Source: Tetraselmis striata
Taxonomy: Eukaryota; Chlorophyta; Chlorodendrophyceae; Chlorodendrales; Chlorodendraceae
Length of the DNA: 64,000 bases
NCBI GenBank assembly: GCA_006384855.1
Contig: VCJN01001917.1
Span: 124,001-188,000, forward strand
Direction of reading: 5' to 3'
The notes beneath the pieces were generated by a model. It was not told the DNA's origin, did not search any database, and saw only the letters and a program-made list of their open reading frames with translations. The stretch's first letter is position 1; each line of letters begins with the position of its first letter. A program made the position numbers and the translations under genes. This document shows, one piece after another, positions 22,983 to 31,761 of this stretch.

Positions 22983-23233
22983 GGTGCGTGAAGCGCAACA
23001 GCAAAAGGGATGAGCGCTATGGTCTAGACAGTTGGCTAAGTAGTAGCTGCAGGCAGGCAGGGAAATTGGTCGGGAGCTGGTGCGGTCGCGAGTCCGCTGC
23101 TCACTGTCCCATCCTGGAAGATTCTAGACAGAGCCGATGAATGGCTACTGTGCTATATTTTCCAGGTGGTAGTCGTTCGACCGCACAACTCGGTCCGTCG
23201 TCTGACTAAGCTCAGTTAAGTACTTAACAACGA
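22983..23233. repeat. YR1 split direct repeat, BC copy 1
   Basis: 251 bp from GGTGCGTGAAGCGCAAC to ACTTAACAACGA. The same sequence recurs at 27552-27716 plus 31480-31567, split there by a transposon. It is directly followed by A2, giving the junction AACAACGATTAGACAG. Confidence 0.95.
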
Positions 23234-23261
23234 TTAGACAGAGTGCGAGTCACGTTGCCAG
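23234..23261. repeat. YR1 split direct repeat, A2
   Basis: Identical to A1, directly joined to BC copy 1. It lies just past the recombinase gene. Confidence 0.95.
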
Positions 23262-23298
23262 GTAAAACCGGAAGGCCACAGTTACCGGTGAAAACCAG

Positions 23299-24330
23299 TC
23301 ACTGTGAAAGATTAGCAGCGGAACGCTGCGGTGCCAGGGAGCCGAAGAAGTAGCGGGCCCCAGCGGAGTCCATGATGCCTGGCACGATGTAATTGAGGAC
23401 CACGCCGCTGCCCACTTTCCAGCCGCCAAGCCAGCGAATCGTAGGCATAGGGACGCCCGTGGCCGAGGCCGCGGACGCCCCGCCACTGCGAAGGCTGTGC
23501 GACGACCAGCAGAAACCAGCAGGCGGGGTAGCGTCAACTGCCAAGGCAGCGGCAGTTACCCATTCGGAGACAGTAGCAGCGGTCCACGTGCCGGGATCAT
23601 CATCAGGGAGCTGCCAAAACCGAGTAGCACCGGGCAGCACGTGATCGCGGCAGCTGACGAAGAACTCCAAAAGCTCCGCGATTTCGAGGTGCGCCTCGCG
23701 GGAAATTTGCAGCACCGGACGAGGCGCCCCGGAAGGCTTGCCCTTAAGTACTCGACGGTACAGCGTAATGCTGCGGGCATCAACCGCCAAATCGCGCACG
23801 CCGCACCCCGTACTGGTACCCGCGCGGTGACAAAAAAGGAAATTGACCGCGGTAACGAGCAGGGCACGGAATGTGGGCAGGTCGCACGCGATGGACCTGT
23901 GAGAAACCAGCCGCAGCGCACGCCGAACACAGGCGAGGGCGACGTCCGCAGGCAGAGGCACCCGGTAGTCCGGGGCGTCCAGCACCTGCTGAGCCAGCTC
24001 CCAACCGCGCATCGCCTGGTTGACGAAAGGCCCAAGCGCCGGCGGCTCCTTGAAATTATCGGTGAAAAAGGCGTTGATCGCTGAAAGGTAGGGTCCAAAG
24101 GCACCAGCCTTGTTGCGGCCACGTGCCGCAACCCAAGAGATGTACCGAACGATGAGCGGCGGATCCGCCGTGTCCGGCAGTCTCCCATTTTGCGCGCAGA
24201 ACTCGCAGAATAGGTTGAATTCAGATCCGTAAGACTGCACGGTACGTTCCGCGCGCGAAGACATCAAGAAATCCGCGGCACGGCGCCCAACCTCGTCGTC
24301 GCCGAGTAACCGCAGTAGCCCAGGTCGCAT
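23299..24330 (-). CDS. Tyrosine recombinase of YR1
   Basis: Integrates the double-stranded DNA circle of the element by site-specific recombination, replacing an integrase. From an ATG at 24330 the protein has 343 codons; the frame is open upstream to 24771, where it overlaps the pol 3' end. The R-H-R-Y tetrad is visible: Arg in FLFCHRAGTSTG, His and Arg in SSHSLRSGGASAAS, and Tyr in VVLNYIVPG. The N-terminal core-binding part reads RAERTVQSYGSEFNLFCEFC. No lesions are seen, so this is probably the most intact YR in the window. It overlaps neither terminal repeat. The start is inferred from the loss of similarity upstream. Confidence 0.9.
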   Translation of the reverse strand: MRPGLLRLLGDDEVGRRAADFLMSSRAERTVQSYGSEFNLFCEFCAQNGRLPDTADPPLIVRYISWVAARGRNKAGAFGPYLSAINAFFTDNFKEPPALGPFVNQAMRGWELAQQVLDAPDYRVPLPADVALACVRRALRLVSHRSIACDLPTFRALLVTAVNFLFCHRAGTSTGCGVRDLAVDARSITLYRRVLKGKPSGAPRPVLQISREAHLEIAELLEFFVSCRDHVLPGATRFWQLPDDDPGTWTAATVSEWVTAAALAVDATPPAGFCWSSHSLRSGGASAASATGVPMPTIRWLGGWKVGSGVVLNYIVPGIMDSAGARYFFGSLAPQRSAANLSQ

Positions 24331-24464
24331 AATCGCTGCCCATGGTGCAGACGGTACGTTCGATTTCAACCCGTACCGCACAGCCGGGTGTTGTCTGCTG
24401 TGAGCATCTGTACGGGAGATCTGAAAAACGTCCGCGGAAACGTCCAAGGTAGCAGCCGCAGCAC

Positions 24465-26496
24465 TTAACGCCCCGTAACCGGCGCGTCGCGACCGGTAGA
24501 AGAAGGACGGAAGGGAAGGCGGAAGAGCATCACGCTCCAGGGCGGCGGCCCGACGCCCGCGCGGCGTCCGAGCAGCCCGGGAAAGAACAGATCGCGGGAA
24601 GGAGGGTAGTGCAGTACCTCTGTAGCCATCTCGTGTAGCTGCTGGAGCCAAGGGCGGCCGTGCCAGGCCGGGGCGACCACGGTCGCCGCGGCCCCCGATT
24701 GCTGCAGCTTTAGCACCAGATCGTCCAGCAGCTGCCAGGGGGGGTTGCACCAGTTCACTTCGGCGCGCCACGTGGCGTCCGACTGGCCAAGGAGTCCACC
24801 GCCTCGGTACCTGGGACCGTCCACCGGGAGTTGTACCGAGGTAACAAGGCGTTCTCCATAGTTGCGAATCGGTCGACCGTATGAGGTCCCCAGATGCGAT
24901 CGACGTACCGGAATATACGAGGATTGATCATCCAATCGGAAAAGTCCTTCTCTCGCGAAAGCTTGTCCGCCCATGCGTTCGCCGCAGACCGAATGTACCG
25001 TACTCGTAAACGAATATCGTGTACATCCAGCAAATACCATAGCTTGCGAAGTTCCGCCATAAGCACCGGTGACCGAGTAGTCAAATTGGACAGGATATGC
25101 ACCACCGCCTGATTGTCCTCGTACAAAAGTACGCGGCGCCCCATCAGCCGTGGCAAAAATGACTGTATGGCGAGACGTACCGCTTTGAGCTCCTTGTACG
25201 TTATATGACGTCGACGATCCTCCTCGTACCAATATCCGCGTGCCTCCGTAGTTTCGCACAGTACCGCACCCCAGCCGTACTGGCTGGAGTCCGTGTGCAG
25301 ATAGGCTGTCTCCACCGGGCGCAGAATCGGTGCGCCGTTGTGGCGCGTGGGAACATCGCGCCACCACTCCAAATCGCGAATGAGCTGACGCGTCAGAACG
25401 ACCTTGCCGCTCGGAGAGGAGCATCGGCCCAGGACGGTGTGCGCCTCGCGGAGGTAGAAACGTGCCGGAGGCATCGCGAGGTAGAGGAACTGGCCCTGCC
25501 CGGCGAGAGACGCAAGGAGTTTGGCCGGCGCGTGGCGGCGGCGGCGGGCAGCGATGCACAGTAGGTCGCGGGCCAGGTTGGAGAGCCGACGCAGTTTCGC
25601 CGCTGGGGCGCGGAACTGCATAGTGACCAGGTCCAAGTCCATGCCTAAGTGCTGCAGCTGCTGGGTGGGCTCGGGGTGCGCCTTGGTGGGGTGCCTGGCC
25701 AGGCCCAGGCGCCCCCAGAGTCGCTCGACCTCGGCCCGTAGGCGTAGAGCCAGCTGGCGCGACGGTGCCAGAAACAGGAAGTCGTCGATGAACGGTAGGA
25801 GGCAAACGCCGCGCGCCTTGCGGCGACGCAAGCGTCGACGGAAGGGCCGGCCGTAGCTGCTGTAGGTCGCGAAGTCTGGTTGACGCATGTAGCGCACCAT
25901 GACCGCCATCAGAGTGCAGAAGTAGTAAGGGCTTAGCGACCAACCCATGGGGAGGGCCGCGAAGCGCCACAGGGTGCCACGTACGTTGATTGTAAAGAAG
26001 TCGCGGACGTCCTCCCGCAAGCCCAGGGCGTAGTAGCCGTCCTGCAGGTCGAAGGAAAACGCCCAGTCGCCGCGTTTCGCCAGGTACCGCAGGCGACGTA
26101 GAGTTTCGAATCGCATGGAATAGACCGCGCAGTAAGAGTTTAGATGGCGCAGGTCTATTACAAGGCGCCACTGGTTGCAGCCCGGCTTTGGTACTAGGAA
26201 GACTCGCGACACGTAGTGCTCGCGCACGCCAGGTTCTAGCGCGCCGACTGTTACTAGTCGCTGGCTCTCCCGCTCCCACCACTCGAGCTGCTGAGGCGTA
26301 GCGTCCTGTAGAGAGACGCCCCGGTGGAAAGGCGTGGGCGCCGCGCCAGAGAAAGGTAGCGGCACTCCCTCGCGAACCCACCGGAGCACGCGCCCGCTCG
26401 CCCCGATTCGCCGCCACTCCCGCCAGTTCTGCCGCACGCGATGGCGCAGAAACGTGGAGGGGCGTGGTAACGAAGCGGAACGGCGGGCCGCACCGT
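24465..26496 (-). pseudogene. YR1 polyprotein: RT, RNase H, MTase-like domain (one frameshift)
   Basis: From the right: FLRHRVRQNW, RT motifs VPKPGCNQWRLVIDLRHLN, SFDLQDGYYAL, LPMGWSLSPYYF and catalytic FIDDFLF (IDD at 25784-25792). RNase H follows with AYLHTDSSQYGWGAVL, the helix KELKAVRLAIQSF, and YEDNQAVVHIL. The module HTVDRFATMENALLPRYNSRW...NWCNPPW (NPPW at 24735-24746) is the methyltransferase-like domain often carried by DIRS-group elements. A one-base loss near 24783 shifts the frame between RNase H and NPPW; downstream the reading continues to a stop at 24465. The frame is also open upstream of 26496, overlapping gag, so its real start is unknown. Confidence 0.9.
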
Positions 26497-27464
26497 CAGG
26501 CCTTGCCCTTGCCCTTGCCCTTGTCGGCGTCGTCGGCTGTGGGGCGGGAGTCTGGGCGTGGGCGGCGTCCGGAGGGCCGGCGCCGTCGCGCTCTGGATGG
26601 TGGCTCGTCGTCGTTGTCCTCCTCCTCGTTGGGGTCTGGTCCCACGCCGAAGCGCTGTTGTACGGCGGCCTTTGCCGCCGACGTGACGCTGTACTCGGCC
26701 TCGCGGCGCAAAAGCTCGTCGCTGAGCTGCGCCACTGCTTCCGAACCATAGTCCGCGAAACCGGGCTTGAGGAGGCTGCGGCGAACCACCTGTGCGACTG
26801 TCTTGGTCCGCGCATCCGCATCGTTCGACGCGTTGAGGCGGATAAACGCCAGGAAGTCGCGCCGGTGTTTATTTGAGGCGTCGTAGGCCGCCACGCCCGC
26901 TTCAAGGAGGCGAAGGTCCTCCTCACCAGGGGGCTGCGCCGCGCTTGCCGCTCTCTTAATCGACGCGAGCGCCTCGCAGAGAGCCGCGTGGGCCACCGCA
27001 TCGTAGAAGCCAAAGCAGTACAGAGAGCGGTACTGATCCAAAGTGGCCCAGTGCCGACGCGCGATGAGCTGGCGGTGCGTCTCGTCAGATGAGATGTCGT
27101 ACAGTTGGGGAATCGGAGAGAGGCCGGGACTGGGCTGGACGGAAAAGCCGGGGCCAATTAAATGAGCCCACTCCTCCCAGACTAAGGAAGGGGCAGCGGC
27201 ACTAGGGCCACCGCGCTGGGGCTGGGGCACGGAAACCTGCTCTGCGCGAGCCGGTGCGTCGTGCTGGGAGCTCGCCGCGGCAGCGCTACTAGCGGGCGCG
27301 CGGGGCTCGGTAGGAGTAGAACCACTAGGCCGCTGAAGGTCACTTCGTAGTGCTTCCAGAAGCTCCGTAAGCCCCGCGAAACCGGCCTCCAGCGCGGCGA
27401 TGCGGTCTTCGGCTAGGCCACCAGGGGCGTCACCGGAGTTGTCAGGCATACTGAGCCCTGACAA
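26496..27464 (-). CDS. YR1 Gag-like protein
   Basis: 322 codons from an ATG at 27464. There is a Ser/Ala/Pro-rich N-terminus, a central helical region (LYDISSDETHRQLIARRHW, YRSLYCFGFYDAVAHAAL, DASNKHRRDFLAFIRL) and a very basic Arg/Lys tail ending DKGKGKGKA. It has no zinc knuckle. Position and composition fit the coat/nucleocapsid protein of YR elements. Its 3' end overlaps the pol frame, suggesting frameshift or re-initiation. A degenerate homologue with LWSPRNDEWDRYR precedes the RT in the 35.5-47.4 kb element. Confidence 0.7.
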   Translation of the reverse strand: MSGLSMPDNSGDAPGGLAEDRIAALEAGFAGLTELLEALRSDLQRPSGSTPTEPRAPASSAAAASSQHDAPARAEQVSVPQPQRGGPSAAAPSLVWEEWAHLIGPGFSVQPSPGLSPIPQLYDISSDETHRQLIARRHWATLDQYRSLYCFGFYDAVAHAALCEALASIKRAASAAQPPGEEDLRLLEAGVAAYDASNKHRRDFLAFIRLNASNDADARTKTVAQVVRRSLLKPGFADYGSEAVAQLSDELLRREAEYSVTSAAKAAVQQRFGVGPDPNEEEDNDDEPPSRARRRRPSGRRPRPDSRPTADDADKGKGKGKA

Positions 27465-27551
27465 TGCCGTGCGCAGGGCGTCGTGCTAGCGCAGGCGGAT
27501 AATATCGACAAGGATCGCTTCCCCTCGGGGCACAGGTGCCGCGCGATTGCT

Positions 27552-27716
27552 GGTGCGTGAAGCGCAACAGCAAAAGGGATGAGCGCTATGGTCTAGACAG
27601 TTGGCTAAGTAGTAGCTGCAGGCAGGCAGGGAAACAGGTCGGGAGCTGGTGCGGTCGCGAGTCCGCTGCTCACTGTCCCATCCTGGAAGATTCTAGACAG
27701 AGCCGATGAATGGCTA
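27552..27716. repeat. YR1 split direct repeat, BC copy 2, first part (B2)
   Basis: Matches 22983-23147 with two adjacent substitutions (AAATT versus AAACA). It ends at the TA target of the pogo-like transposon. Confidence 0.95.
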
Positions 27717-27744
27717 TCTCCATGGGAGGGAGATTTGGATACAC
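27717..27744 (+). repeat. Left TIR of the pogo-like transposon
   Basis: Begins TCTCCATGGGAGGGAGATTT. The right TIR at 31452-31479 differs at one position. Confidence 0.95.
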
Positions 27745-28009
27745 CAGTTTTTGGATACACTTGGGCTGTTTTTCACCCATAACTTGGTGGAGACTGACCC
27801 AATCATGGAGGTTGTCGGCTCATTTTGAGGCATTTTTGTAGGGCTTTCAGGCAAGCATATGCACTCATATGTTACGGGCCGCTCTTCGGTCGCAGTGAGG
27901 TGTCCAAGCCGGGTGGGTTGACCCGATTTTTGAAATCCGTCGCGACGACAGCCGGAGCGACAGATCCCCCACCGCGCACCACCTCCACCGAACCCAGCCT
28001 CACGCGACT

Positions 28010-30985
28010 ATGCGACCCCCTAAGCCCGGCAAGGGCAAGAAAAAGATCAAAACAACGGATGAGGGCGGTCGTGGGAAGTACAAGAAGTACACGAGCGCCG
28101 ACATGGTGAATGCCGTGAGCGCTGTTGTGAACGGAACGCACTCGTTCCGCGCTGCCGTGCAGAGCTTCCGCGTACCGAAGACCAGCCTCCAGCGCAACGT
28201 CGCAACCGCTAGGAAGGCTCGTTCGATGACCTCGTTTTCCAACCTTGTTATCTTCACCGAAGAGGAGGAGGCGCAGATGGTTGCTGCTATCATTCGTCGG
28301 GGGAAGGCAGCGTTGCCGTGGACTGTTAAGGCCCTGCGACGCAAGGTGCTGGAGGTCGTAAAATATTGCTCGCTCGCCATCAAGACTGACCGACAACAAA
28401 ATATCATCCAAGGCTGGATCCGCCGTGGCAGTGCTGGCAAGGACTGGTTTCGAGCATTCTTGAATCGACACAGGGACGAACTTTCAGTCCGTTGCTCCGA
28501 CAAACTGGAGCGCAAGCGCTGGATGGTGACTTGGAAGTCGGCGTGCAGCACTTACGAAATTCTGAGGGCCCTGAAGGTTGAGTTCCCGGGACTTCACCCT
28601 GCCCTATTGATGAATCTTGATGAGACATCGTTTAGGCCAGACGGCCGTGCGCAGCGCGTGGTGACTTATCGTGGGGCAAAGCAGACACACAGTTTGGTTG
28701 CTGATGGGCGCTGGAGTATCACTCTCATCCCCTTCATTTTCGGCGATGGTTCTTGTCTCCCTCCTGTAGCCATCCTGCGGGGCAGTAGTGAGACTGGTGA
28801 CCCGCTTAAAGATCTGCCCAAGTGGTGGTTCGATAAGAAGCTGCAAGAGAAGATCGCGAACTCGCCGATGAAGGGCATGGTGTTGGCCGTCCAGAAGAAG
28901 GGCTACAACGACAGCCGCCTCAATCAGCTCATATGGGAAAAACATGTCCTTCCGTACACGGAACGCCTGCGGAGCGGCCCTTCGCCTCTCGTAGTCATAC
29001 TCGACAACTTTTCCGGGCACTGCGATCCCTGGCTCATCAAATGGCTTGACACTGAGCACAACGTCAAGACCCTCGGCTTGCCCCCGCACAGCAGCCATTT
29101 TTCCCAGCCCCTGGATCTCGAATCCAACGCTGAGATTAGCCGGACATTTACAGTTGTAGCGGAGGCCCGCCTGGAGGCCTCAGGAGCTAAGGAGCTAACC
29201 GAGTCAGAATGCATATCGCTACTATGTTCCAAGTCCACCCTGCTCAAGGCCACTGTAACCGATTCTTATGGCAACAAGCTCGTCATCCCCGCATGCTCGC
29301 CCTGGGAGAAGGCAGTGTCCAAGGAGCGCAACCGTCGCAGTTTCGAGCGGGCCGGGTACCCAAACGGAGACACGCGCCAGTGGGACGTCAACCCTGAGGC
29401 AATACGCAACAAGGTGTACCAGACAATCAAAGAGCAGAAAGAGGGCGGCGCCATTACAGCAGTCAACACCATCGCGCAAACCGAGGGCGCCGCCGAGCCG
29501 GAGACTGCGATTGAATCGATTCTGGACAGCAACGTCACTGGTATACCCAGCGATCCTCTTCAGCTCCTCGCGCATGTTGTATGTGTCAGCGGGCTGCCTG
29601 ATGTGAAGAGTGCTGCAGTGAAACGCACCTATCAACAGATCATGCACCACCAACGAGAGACAGAGCGCCTTCGCCAGGAGCTGATTGTGCAGAATTTACC
29701 TGAGCACCCGCCCATCTGCGAGGTGCTGGCGCTTACGCCAGACAAGGACAAGTGTTCCAAGCGTTACAAGATGCCTGGGCGCCGTCGCATCATGGGCGAG
29801 GACGCCCAAATGCTTTGCGGCGAAAGAGCCATGCGCGCTCTGTTCACGAAATGGCTAAAGAAGACTGTTGGGCATGCCTTAAGGAGGTGGAGGGCTATGG
29901 CCAAGGAGACGGCGCGTCACAAGTTGGCGCAAGAGCGAGCACGAGACAAGGAGCACCACGCCAGGCGCATGGCTCAGAAGGCCGCCATCCGTGTGCAGGT
30001 GAAGGCACGCGCTGAGATGGAGAAGCGGCGGGCGGCAGCCGCTGCAAAAGCTGAAAAGGCTGCACGCCAAGCTGAGAGGAAACGTGCAGAGGCAGCCGCC
30101 AGGCGCGTTGCAGCTGCTGCCAAAGCTGCTGCAAAGAACAAGGCTTTGCTGGAGAAGGAGGATGAGAAGCTCCGCCAGGCCGCGCAGAAGGAGGCGCGCG
30201 CAACCGATGCAATCACCGAGCAGCAAGAAGTCCTCGATGGCCTTCAAGCATCCATGGCGTTGGCAACAGAGCATACCCAGAACACCACTGAGGTAAGGAG
30301 CGCCTTATATATGGATTGTTGCCTACATGGAGAATAACAAGGTAGTGAGAAATAACATGGTTTTCATCTTTGCCAGGTGGAGCTCGAGCATGCCAGACAA
30401 CACCGCATAAGCCAGGTCAGCGCAGACACTGCAGCTGCAAAGAAAGCCTTGCAAAAGCTGCAGGCAGCAGCAGCCCGGGCGTCGAAGTGTTACCTCGCTC
30501 TCCTTCAGAAAATTGAGGCTGCCCGGGCAAGTCGGGAGCCACCACCGCCAGAATCCGGCCCACAGCCACTTCAACAGCCTGCCATGTCCTCTCCATACGC
30601 CTCGAGTCGTGAGACTGAAGGCCGCCGTGGGCAGCGGGCGCGGCTCAGATCGGTCATCGTTCAGGTGGAAACCCCGCCTACCTCCCCGTCAGCAATCAGC
30701 CCCGACAGCTTCGGACCGAGACCATGCCCCTACTACTCCCCGTCGCCGATGCAAGGAGGTACCCTGTCCTCATATCAGGGCAGCGACAGGGGGCGCTGGG
30801 GAGACGACGAAGAAACATCCCCATCGCAAGATGCAACCCCGATGCCTGCCCGTCAGGTCGTCGTCCCGTACCGGTACTGGACCGGCACCGAGGACCAAAC
30901 CGACTGGCCAAGCCCGTACGAGGCCAGCCCCCAGCACCCCTCAGCTGAAACAGAAGATTATTTTTGGGACTCTGACGAATTTTAG
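28010..30985 (+). CDS. pogo/Tigger-like DDE transposase, two exons
   Basis: Catalyses cut-and-paste transposition. Exons 28010-30292 and 30377-30985, joined by a clean GTAAGG...TTTGCCAG intron in phase 0, give 963 residues. The N-terminus has a psq-type helix-turn-helix (YTSADMVNAVSAVVNG, SFRAAVQSFRVPKTSLQ) and a CENP-B-like second DNA-binding region (WFRAFLNRHRDELSVR). The DDE_1 core has Asp204 in LLMNLDETSF, Asp332 in VVILDNFSGHC and Asp369 in FSQPLDLES, about 36 residues apart, so DD36D. A long Ala/Lys/Glu-rich coiled coil (about residues 620-800) precedes a Pro/Ser-rich acidic tail. No internal stop is seen, so it may encode active protein. It is larger than typical pogo transposases (~500-600). 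Confidence 0.92.
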
Positions 30986-31451
30986 TGGACCCGAACTGGG
31001 GTACTGAGTGGTGCCGTGTTTAGAGTACAGGTGGTCACGGCTGCCCACCTGAACTGACGCCGCCATCGCTCCCGCTCCCGCAGCGCGAGTACACCCCGAC
31101 GCGGGTCAAAACCCTAGGCTTAGCACCTGTGCTCTAGACGTATGTAACGAATGGTTCCTTATCTATGTGGCTGAGTCGCTGGGCGGTGGAAGGGGGGGGG
31201 GGGTTTATGATGGCACACGCGGTGGTGGGCCGACGCGGGTGCTGCGCCGCGTTTGCTGAAACTGTATCCAAAATATTTTTTCCACGGCCCTGACCCACCC
31301 CCACCTGGGCGGTCAATCACCCCGGCCCCGGATGTGGTCAGAATCCAGCCGGAGTTGTTGTGCCTTGAAGCCCTACCCCAGGGCTTCCTATCATGCCGGA
31401 TTAGACAGGTTTTGGCCAAAACCCTCGACTTCGGCACAGGATGCGGGCCTA

Positions 31452-31479
31452 GTGTATCCAAATCTCCCTCCTATGGAGA
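31452..31479 (-). repeat. Right TIR of the pogo-like transposon
   Basis: Inverted copy of 27717-27744 with one mismatch, followed by TA. Confidence 0.95.
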
Positions 31480-31567
31480 TACTGTGCTATATTTTCCAGG
31501 TGGTAGTCGTTCGACCGCACAACTCGGTCCGTCGTCTGACTAAGCTCAGTTAAGTACTTAACAACGA
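31480..31567. repeat. YR1 split direct repeat, BC copy 2, second part (C2)
   Basis: Continues the repeat interrupted at 27716 and matches 23146-23233. It ends AACAACGA, after which the gypsy LTR resumes at TAAAACC. Confidence 0.95.
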
Positions 31568-31761
31568 TAAAACCTAGCAATCTTGATGTACTGGTGACCC
31601 AGGTACATAGAATATTCTGGAAACTGCTGATGCGGCTACTGATGACATCAGCTGCCGCTCGGTATTTTCATATATAGTCACCTCCGCAGCACACCACCTG
31701 TAATTCAGTTCTCACAATCTCTCAACCAACCAGATTTCTTACGACTCCGAACACCAGTTCT
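31568..31761 (+). repeat. 3' LTR, right part
   Basis: Resumes at TAAAACCTAGCAATC and follows the 5' LTR to CACCAGTTCT. It lacks the ~85-bp extra block present in the 5' LTR. Confidence 0.9.

Larger units (their letters stand above)
27717..31479 (+). mobile_element. pogo/Tigger-like (Tc1/mariner superfamily) DNA transposon, 3763 bp
   Basis: 28-bp TIRs with one mismatch (TCTCCATGGGAGGG at 27717, mirrored to 31479). TA duplications lie at 27715-27716 and 31480-31481. The uninterrupted repeat at 23146 shows the empty site with a single TA. It carries one intact-looking two-exon transposase gene. It is the youngest insertion of the three-level nest. Confidence 0.95.
22894..31567 (-). mobile_element. 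Tyrosine-recombinase retrotransposon (PAT/Ngaro-like), YR1, inserted in the LTR
   Basis: In coding (minus) orientation: terminal repeat BC2, gag-like ORF, RT-RNase H-MTase-like ORF, tyrosine recombinase, then A2, BC1, A1. This is the split direct repeat layout of PAT/Ngaro-type elements. A1 and A2 are identical (28 bp). B copies differ at two positions in ~165 bp and the C copies look identical, so insertion is recent. It carries no integrase and no LTR. A pogo-like transposon splits BC2. A single-base loss breaks the pol frame near 24783. Confidence 0.9.
17100..31761 (+). mobile_element. Ty3/gypsy LTR retrotransposon with a nested insertion in its 3' LTR
   Basis: The 5' LTR (17100-17406), internal region (17407-22869), polypurine tract (22857-22869) and 3' LTR start (22870, TGTAAGGGG) are colinear. 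The 3' LTR is interrupted after 22893 and resumes at 31568. Gene order is partial gag, methyltransferase-like domain, protease, RT, RNase H, integrase, chromodomain-like tail. The space normally holding the primer-binding site and capsid is missing. No target duplication was found: TTAAA precedes the left LTR and does not follow the right one. The element is probably defective. Confidence 0.9.

Noticed and set aside
24786..26417. Long upstream part of the 24465-26417 minus-strand frame
   Set aside because: Only the portion below about 24785 (NPPW and beyond) is real. Upstream it overlaps the RT/RNase H coding sequence in another frame.
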